From: Clostridia bacterium
GTDB lineage: Bacteria; Bacillota; Clostridia; Oscillospirales; CAG-272
NCBI GenBank assembly: GCA_017481595.1
Contig: JAFUOY010000021.1
Coordinates: forward strand, 1-63,284
DNA: 63,284 bases
Reading direction: 5' to 3'
The translations under genes were made by a program, and so were the position numbers. Each line of letters starts with the position of its first letter. Position 1 is the stretch's first letter. The notes under the pieces are model-generated. The model did no database searches. It was not told the origin of the DNA and saw nothing but the letters and a program-made list of their open reading frames with translations. Positions 41,681 to 51,452 of this stretch are shown piece after piece.

Positions 41681-44312
41681 ATTTTTTGCGATTCTTTATC
41701 AAGCGTTCAACAAGCTTTACTATCTCCACTATGGGAATTACAGCAAAGGCTATGGCAATGGAAATAAGATATTCCTTTGCGGAAACGGGTGTAAAGTCAA
41801 AGAGCCTTGCAAGGAAGGGAATATAGATTACTCCCGCGGTGAGAAGGGCGGCAAGAATTGCCGAGCCCCAAAGGACCGCGTTTTGCTTCTTTATTGCAAA
41901 GATAGAGCCGTGGCGGCTTCTCATATTAAAGGAATGGAAGATCTCCGCCATTGAAAGGGTAAGGAATGCCATCGTCATTCCGTCGGGGCTGTTTACAAGC
42001 TCCCATCTGCCCGATTCAATAAAGTGACCCACAAGGTAGGCAACCACCGTAAGAACGGACACGAGAATACCCTGATATACTGTGCCGAAGATAAGTCCCC
42101 CTGCAAAAATGCTTTCGCTCGAGTCTCTTGGGGGCTTCTTCATAGAATCGCTTTCCGAATCCTCCATACCGAGGGCAAGGGCGGGCAAGCTGTCGGTAAT
42201 AAGATTTATCCACAGAATGTGGGTGGGCTTAAGAATGGTAAAGCCGACCATTGTTGCAAAGAAGATACTGATGACCTCACTTAAATTGGAGGCAAGAAGG
42301 AACTGCACGGACTTACGGATGTTGGAATAGATTCTTCTTCCTTCCTCCACCGCGCCGACTATGGTAGCAAAGTTATCGTCCGCAAGGATCATATCCGCTA
42401 CGTTTTTGGTAACGTCAGTACCCGTAATGCCCATACCGATGCCGATATCGGCAATCTTTATACTTGGGGCATCGTTTACACCGTCACCCGTCATTGCGGT
42501 GATCCTTTCGGCGCTCTTCCACGCCTTAACTATTCTTACCTTATGCTCGGGCTGAACGCGGGCGTATACGGAGTATTTATGAATATTCATAAGAAGCTCC
42601 TCGTCGGTCATTTTACCGACCTCCGTACCCGTAATAGCCTCCTGTCCCTCTCCGAGAATGCCAAGCTGATTTGCAATGGCTATGGCGGTGTCCTTATGGT
42701 CACCCGTTATCATAACCACGCGGATGCCTGCGGAGTGGCACTGCTCAATAGCTACCTTTACCTCTTCTCTTATGGGGTCTATCATACCCACAAGACCAAG
42801 GTAGATAAGGTCGTTTTCCATTGTCTCCGCCTTTTCCTCCGGGATCTGTGCGTATTCCTTATAAGAGCCGCAAAGAACGCGAAGCGCTCTGTCAGCCATA
42901 TTTTTATTAAGCTTAAGAATTTCCTCTCTGTCCTCTGAGGTAAGATCTCTTACGCCGTTCTTTGTATAGATTCTGTTACATCTTTTCAGTACCTCGTCGG
43001 GAGCGCCCTTGGTGTACTGAATATATTTTCCGTCAGCCCTGACTACGGTTGACATCATTTTTCTCAAGGAATCAAAAGGCGCTTCTGCCACTCTCGGATT
43101 TTCCTTTTTCATATTTCTCTTGTCAAGTCCAAGCTTATATGCAAAGGCAACGAGAGCGTTTTCCGTAGGCTCGCCGATCACCTCGTCCTTATCGTCGATC
43201 TCAGAGTCGGAGCAAAGGGCAAGGGAGGCTGCAAGAAGTCCCTCGTCCTCGGAATAGGACTCCACAACCGTCATTTTGTTTTGGGTAAGGGTACCCGTCT
43301 TATCGGAGCAGATAACCTGCGTACAGCCAAGAGTTTCTACGGCGGTAAGCTTACGAATTACCGCGTTTCTCTTTGACATTTTTGTAACGCCCATAGAAAG
43401 AACGATGGTAACCACCGCCGCAAGTCCCTCGGGAATTGCCGCAACGGCTAAGCTTATTGCCAGCATAAAGGTGTTAATAACCACGGGAACGGTAAATTCC
43501 CCTGCGCGGATAATACCCACCGCAAAGATAAGGATACAAATACCAAGCACCGCAAAGGTGAGTATCTTACTTAACTGAGAAAGCTTCTGCTGTAAGGGTG
43601 TGGCTTCGTCCTGAGCCTGAGTAAGAGCGTCTGCTATCTTGCCCATTTCCGTATCCATACCGCAAGCGGTAACTACGGCTTTACCTCTGCCGTAAACTAC
43701 GGTAGAGCCCATATAGAGCATATTTTTGCGGTCTCCCAAGGGAGTTTCGTCCTTGCCGCTTAAAAGAGCCTCCGCCTGCTTGATTACGGGGACGGATTCT
43801 CCCGTAAGGGCAGCCTCCTCCACCTTCATAGAGGCGCACTCAATAATTCTTGCATCGGCAGGAACTGCATCCCCCGCCTCAAGAACGATAATATCGCCGA
43901 CTACGATATCCTCGCTTGCTATACTCATCATAACTCCGCCGCGAATCACCTTTGATTTGGCGGCGGTCATTTCCTTAAGAGCCTCTATCGCCTTTTCCGC
44001 CTTGCTCTCCTGCAAAACGCCGAGAACTGCGTTAAGTATTACTACGAAAAGGATAATAAATACGTCGGCTAAGGATTCGTTTTCGTAAATTGCGGTAACA
44101 AGGGAAAGTCCTGCGGCAACGAGCAAAACTATTATCATAGGGTCGCAGAGCTGAGCAAAAAATCTGCGGATAAGGCTTACCTTTTTGCCCTCTTTTAACT
44201 TGTTTTTGCCGTTTTTCTCAAGCCTTTTTGCGGCTTCATCATTGGTTAATCCGTTTTCGCAGGAGTCAAGCTCAGAAAGAACATTACTGTATTCTTCCGT
44301 GTAGTATTTCAA
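41679..44312 (-). CDS. Calcium-type P-type ATPase (P2A/P2B)
   Basis: 877 aa. ATP-driven cation export across the membrane, Ca2+ most likely. Actuator TGES (170-173); phosphorylation motif DKTGT (Asp337); TGDGVNDAPS in the P domain. Ca2+ site residues match SERCA: IPEGL in M4 (Glu295), ASNLSEV in M5 and WINLITDSLPALAL in M6 (Asn and Asp). Ten helices are expected. The start codon is TTG at 44312 with AAGGAGAAG upstream; no ATG is available near it. It lies 11 bp after a serine hydrolase gene on the same transcript. Confidence 0.93.
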   Translation of the reverse strand: MKYYTEEYSNVLSELDSCENGLTNDEAAKRLEKNGKNKLKEGKKVSLIRRFFAQLCDPMIIVLLVAAGLSLVTAIYENESLADVFIILFVVILNAVLGVLQESKAEKAIEALKEMTAAKSKVIRGGVMMSIASEDIVVGDIIVLEAGDAVPADARIIECASMKVEEAALTGESVPVIKQAEALLSGKDETPLGDRKNMLYMGSTVVYGRGKAVVTACGMDTEMGKIADALTQAQDEATPLQQKLSQLSKILTFAVLGICILIFAVGIIRAGEFTVPVVINTFMLAISLAVAAIPEGLAAVVTIVLSMGVTKMSKRNAVIRKLTAVETLGCTQVICSDKTGTLTQNKMTVVESYSEDEGLLAASLALCSDSEIDDKDEVIGEPTENALVAFAYKLGLDKRNMKKENPRVAEAPFDSLRKMMSTVVRADGKYIQYTKGAPDEVLKRCNRIYTKNGVRDLTSEDREEILKLNKNMADRALRVLCGSYKEYAQIPEEKAETMENDLIYLGLVGMIDPIREEVKVAIEQCHSAGIRVVMITGDHKDTAIAIANQLGILGEGQEAITGTEVGKMTDEELLMNIHKYSVYARVQPEHKVRIVKAWKSAERITAMTGDGVNDAPSIKIADIGIGMGITGTDVTKNVADMILADDNFATIVGAVEEGRRIYSNIRKSVQFLLASNLSEVISIFFATMVGFTILKPTHILWINLITDSLPALALGMEDSESDSMKKPPRDSSESIFAGGLIFGTVYQGILVSVLTVVAYLVGHFIESGRWELVNSPDGMTMAFLTLSMAEIFHSFNMRSRHGSIFAIKKQNAVLWGSAILAALLTAGVIYIPFLARLFDFTPVSAKEYLISIAIAFAVIPIVEIVKLVERLIKNRKK

Positions 44313-44323
44313 TTTTCTTCTCC

Positions 44324-45490
44324 TTATTTATCAAATTTATCGGCAAGCGCCATATTAACAATATTTTTGATCCTCGGGTGGATGATATCTCCGTGGGGGT
44401 TAAGCATATGCTGGAAATAAACTATGGCAAGCTTTCTCTCGGGGGAGAGGGATACCATAGCTCCTGCGGCGCCGTCCCAACCGAATTCACCCAAGGGGCA
44501 CAGATTACCGCCGCGGCCCTCGTCGATCTTGGTGCGAACGCCAAAGCCGTAGCCGTACTCCGCATTGGAATCCCAGGTCTTAAAGTCCTTAAGACGCTTT
44601 TCGTCAAGAACGTTGGTCCTCATAAGGTCTATTGTAAGTCTTGAAAGGATCCTCACTCCGTTTTCACCAACGCCTCCGTTTACCATTGCGTAGGCAAATT
44701 TTGAGTAATCGCTAAGGGTGGTAATAACGCCCGCGCCTCCGCTATCGTACTCTGTGCCGAGAATATAATCGTTTTTCTGCTCTCTTAAGTGGGACTTATG
44801 ATCCTCCTCATTGTGTACGTAGAGCTGAGCAAGTCTTGGCTTTATTTCGTCGTTTACGTGCATATAAGAGTCCTTCATACCAAGCTTATCAAAGATGTTT
44901 TTCTGAACGTAATCGGCAAAGCGAACGCCCGTTGCCACCTCTACCACTCCTGCAAGGACGTCGTGACAAAGGCTGTAGCCCCAGCGGTCCTTGGGCTGAT
45001 ATTCAAGGGAGTTTTTAGCAATAGCCTTCATTATTTCTCTTGTGGGGGCTCTGCCGTCGGTTTGTTCCATCACTTTTTTGATATGATCGGTAAAAAGCTC
45101 GTAATTAAGTCCTGCGGACATTGCAAAAAGGTCCTGAATAGTCATTTCTCTCTTAAGCTTTACAAGCTCAAGATTCCAATTTTCATCATACTTCTTCACA
45201 AGGCAATCCTTAAACTCGGGCAAATACTTTGACACAGGCTCCACAGGTCTGAAGTAGCCCTCCTCGTAAGCGTGAAGAGCCGCCGCGCAGGTAATTACCT
45301 TTGATGCGGAGTAGATAAAATACATTGTATCCTCGGTAATGGGCTTCTTGTTTTCCTTATCGGCGTAGCCACCCATACGGCGGTAAACCTCCTTGCCTTC
45401 AAAAATGACCATACAGTCATATCCGGGCACGTCCTCGGTCACCAATACGGAGTCAAGATATTTGTCAAGATCTGAAAAATTGTAGTTCAT
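44324..45490 (-). CDS. Serine hydrolase of the beta-lactamase/EstB esterase fold
   Basis: 388 aa. SxxK motif SASK (Ser61, Lys64) and the tyrosine motif as YSL (Tyr172) inside GYSLCHDVLAGVVEVATG. The YS..(L/A).DVL pattern matches EstB-type carboxylesterases rather than true class C beta-lactamases (Y.N). The third-motif region is probably GWDGAAGA. No signal peptide, so cytoplasmic. Substrate unknown; an ester or small amide hydrolase is the best guess. Co-transcribed with the Ca2+ ATPase, with no clear functional link. Confidence 0.82.
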   Translation of the reverse strand: MNYNFSDLDKYLDSVLVTEDVPGYDCMVIFEGKEVYRRMGGYADKENKKPITEDTMYFIYSASKVITCAAALHAYEEGYFRPVEPVSKYLPEFKDCLVKKYDENWNLELVKLKREMTIQDLFAMSAGLNYELFTDHIKKVMEQTDGRAPTREIMKAIAKNSLEYQPKDRWGYSLCHDVLAGVVEVATGVRFADYVQKNIFDKLGMKDSYMHVNDEIKPRLAQLYVHNEEDHKSHLREQKNDYILGTEYDSGGAGVITTLSDYSKFAYAMVNGGVGENGVRILSRLTIDLMRTNVLDEKRLKDFKTWDSNAEYGYGFGVRTKIDEGRGGNLCPLGEFGWDGAAGAMVSLSPERKLAIVYFQHMLNPHGDIIHPRIKNIVNMALADKFDK

Positions 45491-45593
45491 AGTCTGTCTC
45501 CTTATATCTTCATTATTACATTTATATTATCACAGCATACGTTTAATTTCAATGTTTTTTCCTTATTTTTCATTTGTTTTTCACTCTATACAA

Positions 45594-45632
45594 ACAAAAA
45601 AACAGGCTTTTGCATTTTACTGCAAAAGCCAT
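45594..45632 (-). terminator. Terminator of the MBL-fold gene
   Basis: GGCTTTTGCA (45605-45614) pairs with TGCAAAAGCC (45621-45630), followed on the minus strand by TGTTTTTTTG. Confidence 0.85.
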
Positions 45633-45637
45633 ATTTT

Positions 45638-47695
45638 TTAGAATACTATGCTATTGAAATCAACGTCCTCGCCGTTATCCAGCTTTTCAAGCACGTTAAC
45701 GTAGGCGTCTATAATGTGGGAAACGTCCTCGTCATCCTTTTCGGGCTCGTAATCGCAGTAATCGTCTCCTACGTCAAATCCGAAAAGCTCCTCGTCGTCT
45801 GCGTCGGAATCATAGTGCATAACAACTCCGTCATAGGTGCAAATCTCGTTTCCATCCTCGTCGTAAAGGATCTCTGCCTCGATTTCTTCCTCTTCCTCTA
45901 TAATGGGCTCCTCAATAGCCTCCTCAACGGGTTCTTCAGCGATTTCTTCAGTAGGCTCTTCAATGGGTTCTTCGGCAACTTCCTCGACAGGCTCTTCTAC
46001 CGTTTCTTCTGTAATTTCTTCGGTAGCTTCCTTGGTTACTTCCTCTACGGTTTCCTCAATTACCTCTTCCACCGTTTCTTCAGCCACTTCCTCGATTGTT
46101 TCTTCGGCTACCTCCTCGGCATTTTCCTCGGCAATTTCCTCAACTGCCTCCTCTACCGCTTCCTCAAAGAGGGATATCTGTTCATGGTCGGGCGCGGCTT
46201 CCTCGGTGTAAAGCTCCACATCTTCAGAGTCTCCAACGTTACCGTCAATAGCGTCAAGCTCCTCTGCATCGTTTTCATCCTCGTCATAAAATTCGCCGTC
46301 AACAATGGCGTATTTCTTATCGTACTCGCTGTCCTTTATGTAAAATTCCTCGTCGTAATCGTAATCCTCCTCGTCATCCGATTCGTCATACTCGCTATCG
46401 AATTCTTCCTCTTCCTCGTCATCCTCGGCTTCAAAAGCAGCTTCCTCAATGATCTGTTCGGGAGCTTCTTCTGCTTCTTCCACTGCTTCCTCTACGATCT
46501 CCTCGTAAGGCTCTTCAACCGCTTCTGCAGGGATTTCCTTCTTTACGTCCTCTTTATTTCTGTTAGGATCGTAAACGAACTGACGGAAGTCGAAATCAGG
46601 ATCGTCAAAGGGGTTGTCCTTTGACGTGTTATCAACCTTTATCTCTAAAATTTCATCCTCCTCGTCATCCGTATCTTCGATTTCCGTCACGGGAGGAGTC
46701 AAAACGGGCTTTTCACCCCTTGACATTTCCTCAATGCTGTCAAGAGTGGCAAATGCAACGGCATAACGGTCAGCGTCTATTTCCACCGTGCCCTCAAACT
46801 TATCGGTTGCAAAGGGGTCAAATTTATTTTCAAAGGAAGCGTTTGCTTCTTCCTTATTGTTCTTGATATTTTCTGTGTCCTTATAATTTTCCATTTCTTC
46901 TACCTTTTCCGTTTGCTCTGATTTTGTCTCGATCTTACTGATATCCTCGTTTTTCTCCTCCGCCTTGGTTACTGAAGGGGTAGCTGCCAAAGTGGTATCC
47001 TCATCCTCAATGGGGATTATTTTATAGATAAATGGCGCGATAAGATTATCAAGATCAAGGGAGAGGGGGTCAATATTATCAAACATACCGAATTTAAGAG
47101 GAACGGTATGCTTTGCATTTATCTTTTTGGCAAAATACGCCGCCTTTTCCGCATCCATACCACCCGTTTCGCCGCTGATAGGCACAAAAAGGGTATCTAT
47201 ATCCTTGGGGATATACTTAAGGATATCATCCGTATAGACCGTATTGGAGGTAATATAGTATTTCTTTCCGTCGTATGAATCGGTAATTATCATACCGAAG
47301 GCGCCGCTTTCGTTGGTGTAAGCGGGTACGGACTGAAAATACAAATTATCGTGTGTCCAATGGGAGCTGTTATCCATAAAGACTTTGTTATACCTGCCCG
47401 TAAAGGTTGCGGAGGAGATCTTCTTAAACGCACCCTCGCAGCAAAGGACGGTAACAAGCTGTCTGTTGCCGTTTATGTAATAGCGCAGAGTCTCCGCATC
47501 GGTATGATCGGGACGTGAGCTTGTAAGAATTATCACGTTGGGCTCAACCGTGTGGAATTTTTTATTTACTGCCCATCTGCGCACCTTGGTACTATCAATT
47601 TGACGTAAGCTGTCACTCAAATACGGGTCAACCAGCACTCTGGTCTTACCCGAGATAAAAAGCAATCCGTTTTGTCCTAACCAAATAACCTTCAA
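45638..47695 (-). CDS. Metal-site-deficient MBL-fold protein with long glutamate-rich tail
   Basis: 685 aa. Residues 1-235 resemble the UlaG-like metallo-beta-lactamase fold: KVIWLGQNGLLFISGKTRVL, then VDPYLSD. The expected HxHxDH is replaced by S59-S-R61-P-D63-H64, and the late H(Y/F)G motif reads VPLKFG. Most zinc ligands are missing, so hydrolase activity is unlikely. Residues ~245-685 are extremely acidic, with imperfect EE(V/A/I)-based heptad-like repeats (about 530-630) and DEDE clusters. TTG start at 47695, with GGGAGG 8 bp upstream. No membrane segment. It may be a binding or scaffold protein; function unknown. Confidence 0.8.
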   Translation of the reverse strand: MKVIWLGQNGLLFISGKTRVLVDPYLSDSLRQIDSTKVRRWAVNKKFHTVEPNVIILTSSRPDHTDAETLRYYINGNRQLVTVLCCEGAFKKISSATFTGRYNKVFMDNSSHWTHDNLYFQSVPAYTNESGAFGMIITDSYDGKKYYITSNTVYTDDILKYIPKDIDTLFVPISGETGGMDAEKAAYFAKKINAKHTVPLKFGMFDNIDPLSLDLDNLIAPFIYKIIPIEDEDTTLAATPSVTKAEEKNEDISKIETKSEQTEKVEEMENYKDTENIKNNKEEANASFENKFDPFATDKFEGTVEIDADRYAVAFATLDSIEEMSRGEKPVLTPPVTEIEDTDDEEDEILEIKVDNTSKDNPFDDPDFDFRQFVYDPNRNKEDVKKEIPAEAVEEPYEEIVEEAVEEAEEAPEQIIEEAAFEAEDDEEEEEFDSEYDESDDEEDYDYDEEFYIKDSEYDKKYAIVDGEFYDEDENDAEELDAIDGNVGDSEDVELYTEEAAPDHEQISLFEEAVEEAVEEIAEENAEEVAEETIEEVAEETVEEVIEETVEEVTKEATEEITEETVEEPVEEVAEEPIEEPTEEIAEEPVEEAIEEPIIEEEEEIEAEILYDEDGNEICTYDGVVMHYDSDADDEELFGFDVGDDYCDYEPEKDDEDVSHIIDAYVNVLEKLDNGEDVDFNSIVF

Positions 47696-47729
47696 TCAGT
47701 AATCCTCCCTATGCGTAGATTCTCTTTAT

Positions 47730-47758
47730 ATAATACCACTTTTTATTCTTAAGTACAA
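47730..47758 (-). promoter_or_regulatory. Promoter of the MBL-fold gene
   Basis: Minus strand: TTGTAC (47758-47753), 17-bp spacer, TATTAT (47735-47730). Divergent from the ribF promoter. Confidence 0.65.
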
Positions 47759-47808
47759 TATTTTTTTGCAATATTTTTACAATAATTTAAACTTATTTTA
47801 TTTATGTG

Positions 47809-47837
47809 TTGAATTTTCCCTCCGTTTATATTAAAAT
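47809..47837 (+). promoter_or_regulatory. Promoter of ribF
   Basis: TTGAAT (47809-47814), 17-bp spacer, TAAAAT (47832-47837). Confidence 0.6.
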
Positions 47838-47856
47838 AAGTACGTGAGGTGATAAA

Positions 47857-48777
47857 ATGACCGTATACGATCTTAAAACGATGCAGATATGTGACATAAA
47901 GGAAAGCGTAGTTCTTGCCCTTGGTACCTTTGACGGATGTCACGAGGGACACAGGGCGGTTTTTGGCTCTGCCATCCGTATGGCAATGAGGCTTAAAGCA
48001 AAAAGCGGTATATTTACCTTCTCCACCGTTCCAAAATCAGCCACGGGGTCGGTAAAATCCATCCACACCCTTGAGGAAAAGATAAGATATATGCAAAGGA
48101 CGGGTATGGACTATCTGATAATCGAGGAGTTTCCAAACGTATCAGATATGTCGGGAGAGGATTTTGTAAGAGAGGTGCTTTACAAGAAATTGTGCTGTGT
48201 GGGCGCTGTGTGCGGATACGATTACCGCTTTGGTAAAAACGCGTCATCAAGCGCTGAGGATCTTGACAGATTTATGAAAAATCTCGGGGGACGTGTGGAT
48301 ATTTGCCCTCCTATTCTTTATAATAACGAGCCAATAAGCTCTACGAACATAAGGCGCGCTATCGAAAACGGAGAGTGTGAAAGCATCCTTCCCTACTCCG
48401 ATCCCTACACCGTATACGCAATGGTGGAGCACGGTAAGGAGCTTGGCAGAAAAATGGGTACCCCAACCATAAACCAGCGTATACCCGAAAATAAGCTTCG
48501 TCCGAAGCGCGGCGTATATATAACCGAATGTGAAATAGGGGAGGACGTTTATCCCTCCATTACAAACGTAGGCACGCGCCCCACAACGGACGGCGACGGC
48601 GCCTGTGAAAATATGGAGACACATATTATCGGCTTTGACGGTGACCTTTATTACTCCTTTATCAAGGTAAATTTCTACAAATTCTTAAGAGAGGAAAAGA
48701 AATTTGCGGATCTTGACGAGCTTATTTCACAGATCAAGCGGGATACAGAGCAGGCAAAGGACTACTTTTTAAAATAA
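47857..48777 (+). CDS. ribF: Bifunctional riboflavin kinase / FAD synthetase
   Basis: 306 aa, normal length. Makes FMN and FAD from riboflavin. Nucleotidyltransferase half: GTFDGCHEGHRAVF (HxGH type) near residue 25 and the ISSTNIRRAI motif near 160. Kinase half: GRKMGTPTINQ (PTxN motif near 205) and TNVGTRPT. The Val usual after Gly in the first motif is Cys (FDGC). No riboswitch-sized leader. GTGAGGTG ribosome site. In many Firmicutes ribF follows truB; here it does not. Confidence 0.94.
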   Translation: MTVYDLKTMQICDIKESVVLALGTFDGCHEGHRAVFGSAIRMAMRLKAKSGIFTFSTVPKSATGSVKSIHTLEEKIRYMQRTGMDYLIIEEFPNVSDMSGEDFVREVLYKKLCCVGAVCGYDYRFGKNASSSAEDLDRFMKNLGGRVDICPPILYNNEPISSTNIRRAIENGECESILPYSDPYTVYAMVEHGKELGRKMGTPTINQRIPENKLRPKRGVYITECEIGEDVYPSITNVGTRPTTDGDGACENMETHIIGFDGDLYYSFIKVNFYKFLREEKKFADLDELISQIKRDTEQAKDYFLK

Positions 48778-48797
48778 ACTACGTAAGGAGATTTTGT

Positions 48798-50552
48798 ATG
48801 AAAAAGCTTTTGTCATTGATTTTATGCTTGTGCTTACTTGCCACTCAGTTTACATTTCTTACGTTTGCACAGGACAGCGGCGATCCCATCGACACTACCA
48901 ATCACACCAACATAGCTCTCGAGGCTATACCAAGTGTATTCAGTAACTATTACGATTACAGTAAGGCATCTTACCTTAATGACAATATAATAGACGGTCA
49001 GATCAATTCCTATATGTTCTGGCGTCCCCAAACCTCCGACAGAGATCCATCCGTTGCAGGAACCGACCCCTGGTTTAGATATAAATTCAAGGAATATAAG
49101 GAAATATCCAAAATAACCGTCCTTGTTGAGATTCCTTACTCTACCGAAACTGTGGTAAAGTTCGAGGCTCTTATACAGGGTGAATGGATACTCCTCGGTA
49201 TTGAGAAATATTCAGAAAGCCCTCAATACAAGGAATACGAAAAGGTACACGAGGTTTCCCTTGAGCTTCCCTACGGAGTTACAACAAAGGAGATACGCGT
49301 ATCCGTTTCCGGCTATATCGTATGGGATCCTCCCATGATATCCGAGTGCATCGTAATGGGCGCAGACGGTAAGGCACCCGAATTTGATGTGCCCGAGGGA
49401 GCGTATATGACAACTAACGCCGTGCTCAGCGGTACTGCCTCTGCTTCCTCATCAAAAGCAAGACAATATCCTGCCCTTGCCAATGACGACAATTTCTATA
49501 CAAAATGGGCATCCAACGATACAACCAACAATCAGTGGTACCAGGTTGACTTTGATAAGGAATATACCATTGGTGAGGTAGGTATGAACCTCTCCGCCAT
49601 CAAATTAGTTTTGGATACGAACGAAAATCCCGTAAACGAGGTATACAAGTACACAGTAAAGATAGAGATAAATGTAAACGGCAAGTGGGAAACCGCATAT
49701 GAGGGTGAGGTATCCACCTCCGAGGGATCGGATGCAGTTTACAAAAAGGCGCTTGACTCTGCCAAAAAGGTAAGCGCAATTAAGGTGACCTATCTGAATA
49801 CAAACGGAATATCGGCTATGCTTTCCGAATTGTATGCGACTATATCCGACGGTACAAAGTGTATGTGTCCAGGTTCATCAGTAACTCCGGATCAAAAGCT
49901 TTCCGCTGCGTCAGGTAACGTTGCTTGCCTCGGTACTCCTTACGCAAGCTCCGTATTTACCTTCTCCAATATGTCCGACGTAAAATACATTACTGACGGA
50001 AGAACAGGTAATGATGATTATATCTGGGTTCCCGAAACCCCCGCTTGTCCCTCCTACTGCGGTGTTGTCCTCGACAAAGCAAGAACGGTAGATAACGTTG
50101 TTCTTTACTTCAACGACGCATTCGGTATTGATGCCGACGGTAAAAACCACGTTTCCACCTTTGACGTTCAGTATAAGAATTCAAAGGGTGAATACGTAAC
50201 CGTCACCTCCGCATCATCCTATGACAGCAAATACGGAAAGGCGATAATTTCCCTCTCCTTTGACGCAGTTACTACTGACGATATCCGCGTTGTATTCAAG
50301 ACAAACGGCGGTACATTCCCCTACCTTAAGGAGCTTGAGGTATACTCTCATTCCGAAAACAATGAAATAATTCTTCCATATACTCAGTTTGTGGGATTTC
50401 CTGCATCAAAGCGAATACCCGCTGCCACCAAGGAATTCAAAAATTATACCGTTGCCAAGCGTCCCGAAAGATTAAACGTTCTTAAGAAAGTTCCTATGAA
50501 TTCCGCCCCCGTAACAGATCCTAAGGCCTCCGGCTGGACAGGATGGAAATAA
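48798..50552 (+). CDS. Secreted protein with discoidin-like (F5/8 type C) domains
   Basis: 584 aa. Signal peptide 1-24 (KKLLSLILCLCLLA...FTFLTFA) followed by Ala-Gln. Three beta-rich segments (about 35-190, 205-350, 375-520) have the galactose-binding-like pattern; the second and third show ASSSKARQYPALANDDNFYT, then KWAS, and KYITDGRTGND...YCGVVLDKARTVDNVVLYF. These usually bind carbohydrates. No catalytic domain and no cell-wall anchor (no LPxTG), so it is released or held by sugar binding. AAGGAG ribosome site; 20 bp after ribF with no promoter seen, so possibly partly co-transcribed. Confidence 0.8.
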   Translation: MKKLLSLILCLCLLATQFTFLTFAQDSGDPIDTTNHTNIALEAIPSVFSNYYDYSKASYLNDNIIDGQINSYMFWRPQTSDRDPSVAGTDPWFRYKFKEYKEISKITVLVEIPYSTETVVKFEALIQGEWILLGIEKYSESPQYKEYEKVHEVSLELPYGVTTKEIRVSVSGYIVWDPPMISECIVMGADGKAPEFDVPEGAYMTTNAVLSGTASASSSKARQYPALANDDNFYTKWASNDTTNNQWYQVDFDKEYTIGEVGMNLSAIKLVLDTNENPVNEVYKYTVKIEINVNGKWETAYEGEVSTSEGSDAVYKKALDSAKKVSAIKVTYLNTNGISAMLSELYATISDGTKCMCPGSSVTPDQKLSAASGNVACLGTPYASSVFTFSNMSDVKYITDGRTGNDDYIWVPETPACPSYCGVVLDKARTVDNVVLYFNDAFGIDADGKNHVSTFDVQYKNSKGEYVTVTSASSYDSKYGKAIISLSFDAVTTDDIRVVFKTNGGTFPYLKELEVYSHSENNEIILPYTQFVGFPASKRIPAATKEFKNYTVAKRPERLNVLKKVPMNSAPVTDPKASGWTGWK

Positions 50553-50560
50553 TCAATAAT

Positions 50561-50600
50561 AAAAGCACTTGTGATAATCTCACAAGTGCTTTTTGTTTTA
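50561..50600 (+). terminator. Terminator of the discoidin-like gene
   Basis: AAAAGCACTTGTG (50561-50573) pairs with CACAAGTGCTTTTT (50581-50594), followed by GTTTT. It could serve both strands. Confidence 0.88.
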
Positions 50601-50624
50601 AAAAACGACACGTGGCTTGACTTT

Positions 50625-51350
50625 TTACTCAAATCTTTCGGTAATGACCTCAGCCTCAATATTGGTCTTACCGTCGGAGCGAACCGTTCTGAAATAGTAT
50701 TTACCGTCTATTTTTGACATATATATCTTAATAGTTTCGTCCTTTTTGGCTTCGCCCGAGTAGTTGATGCCTATGCTCTTTACACGGAGATTTTCCATAT
50801 CGGGAATATAGTTGCATATCATATCCGCGTAGTTGGTGTTGTTCATATGACCGTTTAAGTCGGTGTCCGAATATCTTACGGTATACTCTCCCACAAGAGA
50901 CATAGGAAGGGCGGTTGGTATTCTGATACGCAAGGGATGCTCTGTCTTTATGGGCTCATCCATATAATAATTGCTTGTATCTATATCGTCAACCTTAATA
51001 AGCTTTCTATCGTTTAAGGAAACGAGAGCCCAGGAGGACACCGCCTCACAAACGATCTCACCGTCTCTTTCCATTTCATAGGAACGGATAAAGCTTACTC
51101 CCTTACTGGGACAAGCCCAGCTTCTTGCAATTATTTCATCATAGGCAAGGACGGGATAGTACATTTCCACTCTGATACCGCTTAAAACAAATGCCTTACC
51201 CTGCTTGAAAAGATCGGTATACGAGGGCCTTTGCTCATTTAGCTGACGCATAGCCGCTTCCTGAATATATTTAAAGGTCTGGCTTGCGCCAAGGATCTCA
51301 TTTACATCCGTATCGTGAAATCTTACCTTGAATTTTTCTTCCCACTTCAT
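50625..51350 (-). CDS. Acyl-ACP thioesterase
   Basis: 241 aa, a double hot-dog protein of the bacterial FatA/FatB-like acyl-ACP thioesterase family. Releases free fatty acids from acyl-ACP in the cytoplasm. N-terminal half: FKVRFHDTDVNEILGASQTFKYIQEAA. C-terminal half: YTVRYSDTDLNGHMNNTNYADM, the conserved segment with the catalytic Asn-containing NGHMNN. Ribosome site is a weak GGGGG. Single gene with its own promoter. Confidence 0.9.
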   Translation of the reverse strand: MKWEEKFKVRFHDTDVNEILGASQTFKYIQEAAMRQLNEQRPSYTDLFKQGKAFVLSGIRVEMYYPVLAYDEIIARSWACPSKGVSFIRSYEMERDGEIVCEAVSSWALVSLNDRKLIKVDDIDTSNYYMDEPIKTEHPLRIRIPTALPMSLVGEYTVRYSDTDLNGHMNNTNYADMICNYIPDMENLRVKSIGINYSGEAKKDETIKIYMSKIDGKYYFRTVRSDGKTNIEAEVITERFE

Positions 51351-51385
51351 AGCTTTACCCCCGAAATAGTTTTAAAGTCTATGAA

Positions 51386-51414
51386 ATTGTACCATAAATC
51401 AAATGATAAGTCAA
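51386..51414 (-). promoter_or_regulatory. Promoter of the thioesterase gene
   Basis: Minus strand: TTGACT (51414-51409), 17-bp spacer, TACAAT (51391-51386). Confidence 0.7.
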
Positions 51415-51452
51415 GTCAAAAAGCAAAAATCAAGGCTTTTAAGAGCTTTTTA

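Noticed and set aside
44324-45490. Antibiotic-resistance beta-lactamase
   Set aside because: No signal peptide, and the tyrosine motif is YSL rather than YxN, which points to an EstB-like esterase.
45716-46624. Plus-strand 302-codon open frame opposite the glutamate-rich gene
   Set aside because: It is the mirror of the repetitive acidic tract (giving Phe/Leu-rich repeats) and has no ribosome site; the minus-strand frame has an MBL domain and a good start.
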